From a bacterium (GTDB lineage: Bacteria; Bacillota_I; Bacilli_A; RF39; UBA660), in assembly GCA_029100545.1 (NCBI GenBank), contig JAQXPH010000010.1:1-61601 (forward strand): a DNA stretch of 61,601 nt. Direction: 5' to 3'. The notes beneath the pieces are model-generated. The model ran no database searches. It worked only from the letters and a program-made list of their open reading frames with translations, and was not told where the DNA came from. This document shows, piece after piece, positions 1 through 7,838 of this stretch. Positions within the stretch are counted from its first letter, which is position 1, and the number at the start of each line of letters is the position of its first letter. The position numbers and the translations under genes were made by a program.

Positions 1-1716
1 AGTATTATTTAAATTTTCATAATTAATAAATCTTCCATGTGAAAAATTCTTTTTCTCATGAATTATGCAATTAAATATACCAGATTCAATAATTTTACTT
101 TCTAAATCATAACAAGCTGTATCAGTATAATCACCGCGAAACAAATTTAATACTTTGTGTTCTCTCATCTTCATTATTATATCTTTATTAATTATATTTT
201 CTATTTTTTTATTCCAATTATTAATTGATTTTTTAATAAATTTTTCAATATCAACATTGTAGTTGGCCTTTTCAAGATAATGTTTTAAAAATATTGCCGC
301 TGGAGCAACTGCACCCTCAAATGATAAAAATCCACGTTCTTTTCCTTTATTAGATGAAGTTCTATAACTCAAAATATTTTTCTTTAAAATTCCAGTTTTT
401 AGTACAATATTTTGTAATTCTCCTTTAGTAACAATATATATATTTTCCTTGTTTAAATCTTTAACACTTGTAATAATATCATTTGTTGTTCCAGAATATG
501 AAAATAATACTACCTTATCTATATTATTATTATTTCTATATAAAACATCTCTAGGATACATTGAATATGTATTACATCCATATAACAAATTTATAATTTT
601 AGCAGCAAAATAAGCTCCAGCATATGAGCCGCCAGTTCCAATAAATAAACAATTATTATTTTCATTAAAAATAATATCCTCAATTTTACTACTTGCTGAG
701 GAGTTAATTGCATTAATAATTCTTGTTTCAAGATTATTTATATTTATATTACAACGTTTGATTTTTTTTCTTTCATTATATATAAAATTTTCACAAGTAC
801 ATTCGTTATCTATCTTTTTTACTTTAAATAATGTATTAATATGTCCCCTTGCTCCCATTTTAGAAACAACTTTAGCTGTTAATTTGCTTGAATTTTCATA
901 CCATTTTTCAAACATGTCTTTATTATAGACAAAATTGTTTTTTATACAATCTCTTATTATACTAGAGATAAAAGCGTCACCAGCACCTGTAGGATCTATA
1001 ACCTTGCCTTTACTTCTTAATTCAAAATTGTACTTTTTTCCTTCGCTAACAAAAGTTGCACCATTTTCACCACGTGTAATAGTCATAAAATTTGGATTTA
1101 AAATATTATATAAATCTGCATCATTATTTAAATTTAATCTCTTTATTAAATATTTTGATACTCGCTCATTAAAATTAATAATTTCAAATTTACTATTTAG
1201 CTTATCTATTATTTCATTATCAGATATATTTTCTAATTCAAAATATTGTCCTAAATCAATTATTTTTCTATTATTAGTGTTATCAATCAGTATTTGGTTT
1301 TTATCATTTAAACTATCAAATATCAAAATATCATCATCATTGATATTTTTTTTAATATTATCCGTATTAATCAAACTATTTTCATACCACTTTTTATTAT
1401 TACAAAAAGGGCATCTTTTTTTTGAAGCAAATGATAGCTTACCATCATTGTCAAAGTATGATACATGAAAACATCTAGTCCTCACATCATCTAAAATTAT
1501 AATATTCTTTACATCTACACCTAATTTTTCAAGACTTTTAATTGCTATTTCACCTTGCATATCCTTCCCACATGTACCAAACACTGTTGTTTTAATACCC
1601 ATTTTTGCCAAATTAGCAATAATATTATGAGAAGTCATTCCACCATTTATACCAAGAAGTTTTTCATTCTTATAATAATAATCTGTTACAAGATCACCTA
1701 TGCTAACTACTCTCAT
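1..1716 (-). CDS. PfkB-family sugar kinase fused to a SIS sugar-isomerase domain (3' end outside window)
   Basis: The frame is open from an ATG at 1716 to the window edge (572 codons, no stop). Residues about 1-300 are a PfkB/ribokinase fold: a glycine pair near residue 25 (GINGGMTSHN) and signature 2, DPTGAGDAF, at about 241-249 with Asp247 as expected catalytic base. A CPFC motif sits at 102-105. From about 340 a SIS domain follows, with FIGTGGSYAGAYFAAK at 358-373 and LFSYSGTTND near 404-413. The protein likely phosphorylates a sugar and isomerises or deglycosylates a sugar phosphate. Kinase plus SIS is also the logic of FrlD/FrlB (fructoselysine) and of heptose synthesis; the substrate cannot be read here. 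The start overlaps the upstream stop as ATGA, implying translational coupling. Confidence 0.85.
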   Translation of the reverse strand, partial: MRVVSIGDLVTDYYYKNEKLLGINGGMTSHNIIANLAKMGIKTTVFGTCGKDMQGEIAIKSLEKLGVDVKNIIILDDVRTRCFHVSYFDNDGKLSFASKKRCPFCNNKKWYENSLINTDNIKKNINDDDILIFDSLNDKNQILIDNTNNRKIIDLGQYFELENISDNEIIDKLNSKFEIINFNERVSKYLIKRLNLNNDADLYNILNPNFMTITRGENGATFVSEGKKYNFELRSKGKVIDPTGAGDAFISSIIRDCIKNNFVYNKDMFEKWYENSSKLTAKVVSKMGARGHINTLFKVKKIDNECTCENFIYNERKKIKRCNININNLETRIINAINSSASSKIEDIIFNENNNCLFIGTGGSYAGAYFAAKIINLLYGCNTYSMYPRDVLYRNNNNIDKVVLFSYSGTTNDIITSVKDLNKENIYIVTKGELQNIVLKTGILKKNILSYRTSSNKGKERGFLSFEGAVAPAAIFLKHYLEKANYNVDIEKFIKKSINNWNKKIENIINKDIIMKMREHKVLNLFRGDYTDTACYDLESKIIESGIFNCIIHEKKNFSHGRFINYENLNNT

Positions 1717-4049
1717 TTTATAATACTCCTTCTATATTCTCCTACTTCACTTTTTTCATTATAATCGTGGTTTTTTATTAAGCACTCTATTATCTTTTTC
1801 CTATTTAGATCAAATACACCAAGAGAGTCGGTATAATCAACTTCTCCATTTTCTTTTTTCCAATTATTATCTTTCCAACTATATGAACTACTAAAACATA
1901 ATCCATATATGTAATTAAAGAATAAATTATAATCAACTGCTGATGGATTATCTAAAAACATTTGATCAATTCTATTAATACTAGGATACCTGACAATACA
2001 AATATTATTAACACTAATATTACAATCATATAACGAATTAATAGCAAGTTGCAATGTCTTTCCTGTTAAAACATTATCATCAAATAAATCCACATTTGAA
2101 TTTTCAAAAATTTCAGAATTCATTAAACCGCCGAAATCTCTAATATTAAATTTCCTTAAATCTAAAAGTTGTTTATTTGTATATCCAGATACTTCCTTAT
2201 TAAATTTTAATAGTATTATTTTATCAATCCTGTTTTGATCAATTATTTTAGCTAATAGTGGAAGTTCTATACCACCATAACTTAGGCCACATGCATTTGC
2301 AAATTTATTACTATCACATTTTTCTTTATATAAAGATACAGCAATATAGTTTTCTGCAAAATTATCAATTTCTCTATAAGCTCTGTAATTCTTAGAATAA
2401 TCTTTAGCATCATCATTGTTTAGTTCTTGTGTCATGTTATTAAGTAATACTTCTTTTGTACTATTTATTATTTCAATGATATTTTCCTTATCAACAATGT
2501 ATTGATTTTCAAAACATATTTTACCCATTAATTTCTCTATTTCCATAATAGTAGCATACAATATGTTATTAGTATTTTCACCTTCTAAAGAAATATCTAA
2601 TAAAATATTTTTATCAAAATAGTTAGACACTAAATAATGATTAATTAAAACTAGTAAAACATTTCTACAATTATCCAAAATTCCTAATAATAGTTTTTTA
2701 TTAATTTGATTATTTAAGTCTTCAGTAGATAAAACTGCATTTATAGAATCATCTAAGAATCTTACATTATTCTCATACCAACTTATTACATCTTTTTTAG
2801 AAGTAACATCTTTTCTATTAATACTTAACCTATTTGATATAAAATAGTAATAAGTCTTTGATCCCCTAAGAAGAAAATTGTTATTGTCTCTTAATGAATA
2901 CATTAATGATTCATTTTCTGAAGATAGCCAAAAATCTTTTAAAGGACTATTTTGTAATAGTTCCATCTCATACATTGGAATAATTATACTTCCACTTTCT
3001 TTATCAAATAAATCATCAATCCCGTTACAATTATTGAAGCTACTGCCTATCATATTATTATATTTTTTTAAAAGTACTTGTCTTCCTGTTACAATATTAC
3101 CTTCAACTCTTGCAAAATTATGTTTATAAGTATCTTTTTCTGCTTTTTCCAACGATACAGTTGGTAAAATCATAGCACTTTTTACCAATTGTAATGTTGC
3201 ATCTACTCCTTTTAGAATGTTCCCATACTCATCAAAGATTGGAAAACATGAATTATAAGAACCACTTGTTTTATCAACACTATAGCCTTGATTACAGTTT
3301 AGCATTGCATAATCATTACCACGTTGATCTCCACAATCTCCAATTCTAATCATAGAATTTTGAGGTACGCCTATTATTTTTTCTGTTCTTTCAATTGCTT
3401 GATCTTTAGTGGCAGTGCCTATCTGAATAACAGAATTATTTTTGTATACGCCTCTTGTTAAATGAATACTATTTAAACCATTCTTTATTACATATCTATC
3501 TATATTATCAAATATTGAATTAATTATTCCATCATTATGAATATTAAATACCATTCTTATATTTAAAATTTGATTTGTTTTTAAATCTTTAGAGTAAGTT
3601 ATATCAAAATAATCACTTTTGTCTAATTTATTTTTAATTTTCTTAATAATTTGGTCTACTATTAGTAATTGATTTAATTCTACTTCTGTTGTTATATAAA
3701 CATTTTCACCTAAAAACTCTTTTTGTGAAATTGCATTACTATAAAATAATCTTGCACCATCATTTGTCAAAACATATATTCTTTTCATATCACTATCAGT
3801 AATACTAGCACTAGTTTTTATTCGTGGATAAATATCACATTTTAAATCTTCCAATCCTGTTTCACCACGACCTGTTATAAATACAACTGGTATTTTCCTT
3901 GCTAGTAATTCAATAATCATGTCTATTGCTTTATCATCAATATTTTTAGTGTTTTTAGTAGTTAATGTGCCATCAATGTCAAAACATACTGCATTATATT
4001 TTTGTTCTAATGATTTAAAATAATTTTCAAACAAAATATTTCTTTCCAT
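1713..4049 (-). CDS. HAD-IIB phosphatase fused to a type I phosphoribosyltransferase-like domain
   Basis: This 778-residue protein starts with a Cof-type HAD domain: DIDGT (Asp24, Asp26), FITGRG with Thr59, a Lys near 215 and GDCGDQRGND at 237-246. Residues about 290-590 match nothing I recognise and look mostly helical. The C-terminus resembles a phosphoribosyltransferase: YGGIELPLL near 600 and a PRPP-loop-like DLFDDNVLTGKTLQ at about 654-667 (two acidic residues, then TGKT). A HAD-PRTase fusion suggests processing of a phosphorylated sugar or nucleotide. The gene begins 5 nt after the small HAD gene and overlaps the kinase/SIS gene by 4 nt, so the three products probably act on one pathway. 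PRTase assignment is by motif only. Confidence 0.75.
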   Translation of the reverse strand: MERNILFENYFKSLEQKYNAVCFDIDGTLTTKNTKNIDDKAIDMIIELLARKIPVVFITGRGETGLEDLKCDIYPRIKTSASITDSDMKRIYVLTNDGARLFYSNAISQKEFLGENVYITTEVELNQLLIVDQIIKKIKNKLDKSDYFDITYSKDLKTNQILNIRMVFNIHNDGIINSIFDNIDRYVIKNGLNSIHLTRGVYKNNSVIQIGTATKDQAIERTEKIIGVPQNSMIRIGDCGDQRGNDYAMLNCNQGYSVDKTSGSYNSCFPIFDEYGNILKGVDATLQLVKSAMILPTVSLEKAEKDTYKHNFARVEGNIVTGRQVLLKKYNNMIGSSFNNCNGIDDLFDKESGSIIIPMYEMELLQNSPLKDFWLSSENESLMYSLRDNNNFLLRGSKTYYYFISNRLSINRKDVTSKKDVISWYENNVRFLDDSINAVLSTEDLNNQINKKLLLGILDNCRNVLLVLINHYLVSNYFDKNILLDISLEGENTNNILYATIMEIEKLMGKICFENQYIVDKENIIEIINSTKEVLLNNMTQELNNDDAKDYSKNYRAYREIDNFAENYIAVSLYKEKCDSNKFANACGLSYGGIELPLLAKIIDQNRIDKIILLKFNKEVSGYTNKQLLDLRKFNIRDFGGLMNSEIFENSNVDLFDDNVLTGKTLQLAINSLYDCNISVNNICIVRYPSINRIDQMFLDNPSAVDYNLFFNYIYGLCFSSSYSWKDNNWKKENGEVDYTDSLGVFDLNRKKIIECLIKNHDYNEKSEVGEYRRSIIK

Positions 4050-4054
4050 ACTAT

Positions 4055-4570
4055 CTACCTCTTTAACAAAAACTCTAAGCTCTTAACTTTTTCATCAGTA
4101 TCATTATCAATTGTTGGGTCAAAAATCAAACCTCTTCCTCCATTTTCAATCCATCTCTTAATATTCTTTTTAGAATCATCAATTAACAATTGATTATTTG
4201 GAATTACTACTTGATGTTTTTTTACACCAGGTGGAACAAAAATCACCGGGCATAAAATTTCCAAACTTTTTCTCAATACTTCCATTTTTACTTTCATTTC
4301 TTGAAGTGTATGAATTTTTGTTAAAATTGCTATCTTCCTTTTTAAACTTTCAAGTTCTTTTATTATTTCAACAGAATTATTGATTGACGTAGCTTCTTTT
4401 ATGATATAATCCCATTCTTCCGGATGTAAATTTGTATATTCAAAATATGCATCAAATTCAATCTCATTTTTATGATCATGAAGCCCTAAATCATATTTTC
4501 TTTCTAACATTCTTTCTTCAGAATCTAGTATTACTCCATCAAAATCAATAAATGTATAATCAGTTGTCAT
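4055..4570 (-). CDS. small HAD-superfamily phosphatase (nucleotidase-like)
   Basis: About 171 residues. It has the HAD nucleophile motif DFDGV (Asp9, Asp11 from the chosen start), motif II ILTKIH, a Lys-rich GVKKHQ and motif IV LLIDDSKKNIKRW followed by ENGGRG. The layout resembles 5'(3')-deoxyribonucleotidase-like HADs. I chose the ATG at 4570 because AAGGGGG at 4580-4586 lies 9 nt upstream of it and only 3 nt from the ATG at 4576. A farther in-frame ATG at 4606 lies upstream of the likely transcription start. It precedes the HAD-PRTase gene by 5 nt. Confidence 0.75.
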   Translation of the reverse strand: MTTDYTFIDFDGVILDSEERMLERKYDLGLHDHKNEIEFDAYFEYTNLHPEEWDYIIKEATSINNSVEIIKELESLKRKIAILTKIHTLQEMKVKMEVLRKSLEILCPVIFVPPGVKKHQVVIPNNQLLIDDSKKNIKRWIENGGRGLIFDPTIDNDTDEKVKSLEFLLKR

Positions 4571-4579
4571 AACCATATT

Positions 4580-4598
4580 CCCCCTTAAATACATTATA
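4580..4598 (-). promoter_or_regulatory. extended -10 promoter and ribosome binding site of the small HAD gene
   Basis: On the minus strand TGTTATAAT has its -10 hexamer at 4593-4598, followed by AAGGGGG (4586-4580). Transcription would start near 4586, leaving almost no leader and excluding the upstream ATG at 4606. The promoter sits 9 nt after the end of the WYL gene, so the three enzyme genes can be transcribed apart from the regulator. No convincing -35 box is visible. Confidence 0.6.
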
Positions 4599-4627
4599 AC
4601 ACACAAAATTGAAATATTTCGTCTTTT

Positions 4628-5218
4628 TTATTTAATATTATTAATTCTTTTTAATTCAAAGTGCCTTATATCATTTCTTAATTCGCAAAATGCCGTAACA
4701 TAATAGTTATCTTTATATTTAAATAAATGAAGTGGATGAATTATTCTTTTTGATTGTCCACCATCAATATCATTATAAACTATTTCAATTTTATCATTTT
4801 TATTTATAGCAGCTTCAATCAATTTTTCAATCTCACCTGATGCACGTAAGTTTATATTTGAAATATATTTACTTTTCTCATCATAAATTGAATACATTTT
4901 TTTCGCTTTTTCTAAAAGTTCTTTAAGCTTATCTAAATATTTAAAATCACTCTTTAATAATAAATTATATATATTTTCTAATAATTGAATATCATATTTG
5001 TTAATGCTGGTATAATTTTTAATTTTGTCTATCATAAAGTATCCACCATTTGGTCCTTTAAATGATTCAATTGCAATTCCATTAGCACAAATTTCACTTT
5101 TATAATAGCGTATCATTCTTTCAGTTACACCTATTTTTTCTGATAATTCTTTTAATGTATAAATGTTTCCTGTATTTAATAAATCTATCATATACATCAT
5201 ATTTGATAATTTACCCAT
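4628..5218 (-). CDS. WYL-domain transcriptional regulator with N-terminal HTH
   Basis: 196 residues. The N-terminus is a DeoR/HTH_11-type winged helix: YTLKELSEKIGVTERMIRYY at about 20-39, then GGYFM for the wing. Residues about 130-196 form a WYL domain (IEIVYNDIDGG, RIIHPLHLFKYKDNYYVTA, FELKRINNIK). Such proteins usually sense a small ligand or nucleic acid and control adjacent genes. It is the first gene of the unit leading into the HAD and kinase/SIS genes and is the likely regulator of that unit. It is shorter than many WYL proteins and lacks the C-terminal WCX extension. Confidence 0.85.
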   Translation of the reverse strand: MGKLSNMMYMIDLLNTGNIYTLKELSEKIGVTERMIRYYKSEICANGIAIESFKGPNGGYFMIDKIKNYTSINKYDIQLLENIYNLLLKSDFKYLDKLKELLEKAKKMYSIYDEKSKYISNINLRASGEIEKLIEAAINKNDKIEIVYNDIDGGQSKRIIHPLHLFKYKDNYYVTAFCELRNDIRHFELKRINNIK

Positions 5219-5239
5219 AACATCACCTATCTACAATAC

Positions 5240-5245
5240 ATTATA
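5240..5245 (-). promoter_or_regulatory. extended -10 of the WYL regulator gene
   Basis: Minus-strand TGTTATAATGTATT has its TATAAT at 5245-5240, 22 nt before the start. A ribosome site AGGTGAT precedes the ATG at 5218. The same TGTTATAATGTATT string occurs at the promoters near 4593 and 48883, so it is probably a general extended -10 form in this organism rather than a dedicated operator. Confidence 0.55.
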
Positions 5246-5294
5246 ACACAAAAAGTTAAGTTTTTACTTAGAGTTATGCAGATATAACATTCTC

Positions 5295-5673
5295 TTATAT
5301 TATCTTTTTATAAATTGATATGACATATAAATCCATACAATCAGAATTTTTATCATATATGACATTATTAATAATTGGAATCATATGATAAAAATTTTTC
5401 TTATCATAACAGAACACAATATATGAATAATTATCTATTTTTAAATCTTTAACTTTAATATTCCCATCACAATTAACTTTAATAATATTATTATCTTCAA
5501 AGTATTTTTCAAATACTGGAATATCATTAAATGAAGAACAATTTAATTCTTTTGCAACTTTACATAAGCTATTATGAACATCATCATATTCTGTATTTAA
5601 AATCTTACATAAACTTCTTATTACGCAATTACTTTTACCATTTTTATCTGATATAAAATTCTTTAAATGTCAT
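5295..5673 (-). pseudogene. frameshifted papain-like (Cys-His) small protein
   Basis: An ATG at 5673 has a good site (TTGGAGA, 5-6 nt spacing) inside the end of the GNAT gene and starts MTFKEFYI, but the frame stops after nine codons. One base over, the frame is open for about 120 codons to a TAA at 5295-5297 and has no start codon. Dropping one T from the TTTT run near codon 6 joins them as MTFKEF-ISDKNGKSNC. The body has NGKSNCVIRSL (Cys), FYHMIPI (His) and VIYDKNSD, the order of a papain-like catalytic triad. It is either a recent pseudogene, an assembly error or a recoded gene. The family assignment is inference. Confidence 0.6.
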
Positions 5674-5674
5674 A

Positions 5675-6163
5675 TTAATCTCCAATCTTTTTTATATTTG
5701 TATACATCCTTGAATGATATCCATTTCTATCATAAAATCTAATAGCATTTACATTATAAGCAAATACATCTACTAAAACATATTCACATCCTACTGATTT
5801 AAAATATTCTTCCATTTTAGAGATAAGCATATTACCTATACCCTTACTTCTTGCATTTTTAGAAACTATTAACTCAGTTATTTCACCACGTTTAGGGCAT
5901 TTATAGTCAAGATAGTCATATAGATCATATGGAAATATACACCCCATAATCAATCCTATTACTTTATCATTCTCAACAGCCAAATAACATTTACCATTAT
6001 TATTTTTTACTTCTTCTAAATCTAGAACTGCCATTTTATCTCTATATTCTGGATGAACTTGATCTAAGTTATCTTTATCTATTGAAACAATATATTCTTC
6101 AAGTTCAACTAATAAATTCTTTATATCTTCTAAATATTTATCTTCATATTCAATTATTTTCAT
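5675..6163 (-). CDS. GNAT-family N-acetyltransferase
   Basis: 162 residues, a single GNAT domain. The acetyl-CoA pyrophosphate loop is ARSKGIGNMLISKM (the R-x-x-G-x-G/A motif), followed by YVLVDVFAYNVNAIRFYDRNGY, the usual motif B end. Substrate unknown; the size and arrangement fit antibiotic or small-molecule acetyltransferases. It overlaps the preceding GNAT gene by 14 nt and is therefore in the same operon, downstream of the attenuated ASCH-deaminase gene. Confidence 0.85.
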   Translation of the reverse strand: MKIIEYEDKYLEDIKNLLVELEEYIVSIDKDNLDQVHPEYRDKMAVLDLEEVKNNNGKCYLAVENDKVIGLIMGCIFPYDLYDYLDYKCPKRGEITELIVSKNARSKGIGNMLISKMEEYFKSVGCEYVLVDVFAYNVNAIRFYDRNGYHSRMYTNIKKIGD

Positions 6164-6761
6164 TATTAAAATAATCCTCTCTTGTTAATTCATATTTAGA
6201 AAAAGTTAATAATTCATCATAAAAGGTATAAGGTGATTCTTCTATTACTTCACCAACTTTATTAAATCCTAATTTTTCAAATATTCTACAAGATGCAGTG
6301 TTATCTTTTACTGCACCAGAAGAAATTTCTATTATTTCTACTTCTTTAAACATATAATCTATCATTGCTTTAGCTGCTTCAGTTGCATAACCTTTTCCTT
6401 GATAAGTAGGATCCATATACCAACCTACATCACGAATAGTTATATCTTCTCCGTTTTCTTGAGCAGATACTTGTCCTATTATTTCTTCATAACCACTATT
6501 TGTGTATTTAGGTTTCAAAAATACACTCCATACAAATATATCATTATTATTTGATTTAAGAACTTTAGACTTATAAAACTTCTTTTGATTTTCCCAAGTC
6601 CAATGTTCAGGATTATTTGCAAGTTTTTTAGCACCTGTTAAATACCATTTATTTACATCTGGTATCATTAATATCTCCCATAATCTTTTTTGTTCTTCCA
6701 TCTTAGAGCTTCTTAAAATTAATCTTTCTGTTTCTATTGTTTTACTTCCAATCAGATTCAT
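6150..6761 (-). CDS. GNAT acetyltransferase of the RimJ/RimL type
   Basis: 203 residues. It opens with IETERLILRSSKMEE, the characteristic N-terminus of RimJ/RimL-like acetyltransferases. The CoA loop is QGKGYATEAAKAMIDY and the end motif is NTASCRIFEKLGFNKVGEV. A site GAGGTGATT stands before the ATG at 6761. The substrate could be a protein N-terminus or a small molecule such as an antibiotic. The neighbours (a deaminase fusion and a second GNAT) make a detoxification role plausible, but that is inference. Confidence 0.85.
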   Translation of the reverse strand: MNLIGSKTIETERLILRSSKMEEQKRLWEILMIPDVNKWYLTGAKKLANNPEHWTWENQKKFYKSKVLKSNNNDIFVWSVFLKPKYTNSGYEEIIGQVSAQENGEDITIRDVGWYMDPTYQGKGYATEAAKAMIDYMFKEVEIIEISSGAVKDNTASCRIFEKLGFNKVGEVIEESPYTFYDELLTFSKYELTREDYFNNENN

Positions 6762-6772
6762 TCTAAATCACC

Positions 6773-6895
6773 TCAATTAAACTTTTCTATTACTTCAAAT
6801 ATTTCAAATATTACTTTAGTTTCATCATTAAAATTAGAATCTATTTTACTAAAGTAAGTTTTATGCACTTTTCTCCATTCTTCTAAAGAATTATC
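6773..6895 (-). pseudogene. C-terminal remnant of an ASCH-domain protein
   Basis: Between the deaminase and GNAT genes a 40-codon open stretch ends with TGA at 6773-6775 and is preceded by two in-frame stops. It contains EEWRKVHKTYFSKI and VIFEIFEVIEKF, which match the C-terminal segment typical of stand-alone ASCH proteins (about 150 residues). There is no start codon. The neighbouring gene also carries an ASCH domain, so this may be what is left of a second ASCH gene in the same cassette. Confidence 0.6.
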
Positions 6896-6911
6896 TTATC
6901 ATTCAAGTTTA

Positions 6912-7667
6912 TTATACACGTGTATTACCCCACCAATCAGGAATTAATTCTTCTAATTTTACAATTTCTTTAGTATTAATATCTTTTAATATTTCAACAT
7001 TTTTACTATTTTTAGATAGCTGCATCATATATTCTCTACATGCTCCACAAGGTGAACCAACATTACCTTTTGAATCAACACATACTAGTTTTATAATTTC
7101 ATTTTCACCATTTGTAATCATATTAGCAATAGCATTTCGCTCTCCACACATGCCAAGTGTTGATGCAGTATCAATGCATACTCCTGTATAAATATTATGG
7201 TTTTTAGTAAGTATTGTTGCTCCTACTCCTCCTGCACTAATCATACCTGATACATCTCTTGGATTTCTTACATTTTTTGCCTTTTCATATAGTTCTTCCC
7301 AAACAGTATTTTCACTATATAAATATTCAATATGAATAGCATATACACCATTTTTCTTAATAGCTTCTTCATATCCATCTAATTTACTTACATTTTTAAT
7401 TGCTTCTTCTTTATCATTAGTAGATGAAGTTGTATATCTTGTTCCTTCTAAAGTAAATAATTCTTCTAAAGAATTATAATGATTTACTTCTTTAACTTTA
7501 ACATAAAATACACCTAAATTATCACTAGTAAATTCTATAATATCATTTTGTTTTAGCTTACTATAATCATGTTCACTATTTTCTTTGTTTGCTCTTATTT
7601 CTACTCTCTTTGTTTTATTTTTAATAGCTAGAGCTGCTCTATCATTAATATTTAATTTCATTATCAT
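6912..7667 (-). CDS. ASCH domain fused to a cytidine-deaminase-like zinc domain
   Basis: 251 residues. Residues 1-112 look like an ASCH domain (RVEIRANKE, DIIEFTSD, VYAIHIEYL), a PUA-like fold that binds RNA or nucleosides. Residues about 135-251 are a cytidine-deaminase fold with the zinc motifs CGERNA (Cys174, Glu176) and PCGAC (Cys207, Cys210); the usual C-A-E is C-G-E here. SPCGxCR also occurs in blasticidin-S deaminases, so a nucleoside or nucleoside antibiotic is a reasonable substrate. The start at 7667 follows AGGAGG with 8 nt spacing. It is the first full gene behind the leader peptide and attenuator at 7685-7867. Confidence 0.8.
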   Translation of the reverse strand: MIMKLNINDRAALAIKNKTKRVEIRANKENSEHDYSKLKQNDIIEFTSDNLGVFYVKVKEVNHYNSLEELFTLEGTRYTTSSTNDKEEAIKNVSKLDGYEEAIKKNGVYAIHIEYLYSENTVWEELYEKAKNVRNPRDVSGMISAGGVGATILTKNHNIYTGVCIDTASTLGMCGERNAIANMITNGENEIIKLVCVDSKGNVGSPCGACREYMMQLSKNSKNVEILKDINTKEIVKLEELIPDWWGNTRV

Positions 7668-7684
7668 TTTAATATCCTCCTAAC

Positions 7685-7709
7685 AAAAAATTCTGCATAA
7701 TGCAGAATT
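7685..7709 (-). terminator. intrinsic terminator of the attenuator
   Basis: Minus-strand AATTCTGCA, loop TTA, TGCAGAATT form a 9-bp hairpin followed at once by a T run (TTTTTTG). It lies between the leader peptide stop and the ribosome site of the ASCH-deaminase gene, so it would end transcription before that gene unless disrupted. Confidence 0.75.
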
Positions 7710-7778
7710 AATTTTATAATCAAAAAGAATATTCCTAAAAGTTTAATAAAATAGGAGTAGTGATTAATTCTGCATTAT
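7697..7778 (-). promoter_or_regulatory. competing antiterminator pairing of the leader
   Basis: The leader-peptide coding segment ATAATGCAGAATTAAT (minus strand, 7778-7763) is an exact 16-nt reverse complement of ATTAATTCTGCATTAT (7712-7697), which contains the entire 5' arm and loop of the terminator. Pairing of these two would prevent the terminator hairpin from forming. This is the arrangement of ribosome-mediated transcription attenuation, seen upstream of several Firmicute antibiotic-resistance genes. The complementarity is directly visible; the mechanism is inference. Confidence 0.7.
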
Positions 7779-7800
7779 TTATAACTTGTAAATTTTTCAT
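7735..7800 (-). CDS. regulatory leader peptide, 21 residues
   Basis: The ORF starts MKNLQVINNAELITTP and stops at TAG (7735-7737). It has one of the strongest ribosome sites in the window (AAAGGAGGGTGAT with about 8 nt spacing), far better than expected for a chance 21-codon frame. Codons 8-12 are the 5' strand of the antiterminator. With a ribosome stalled before codon 8, or held at the stop, that strand would be exposed. The peptide has no obvious run of a single regulatory amino acid, which argues for drug-induced stalling rather than amino-acid attenuation. Confidence 0.7.
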   Translation of the reverse strand: MKNLQVINNAELITTPILLNF

Positions 7801-7838
7801 TTTAATCACCCTCCTTTCTTTGAATAATTTACACTAAT

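Noticed and set aside
935..1764. Plus-strand ORFs opposite the kinase/SIS gene
   Set aside because: They read as the antisense of a motif-bearing protein (DPTGAGDAF, SIS motifs), have no ribosome site, and are rich in Ser/Leu/Phe/Ile as expected of a shadow frame.
4580..5245. TGTTATAATGTATT shared by the WYL and HAD promoters, considered as a WYL operator
   Set aside because: The same string is at the unrelated promoter near 48883, so it is more likely an extended -10 form common in this organism.
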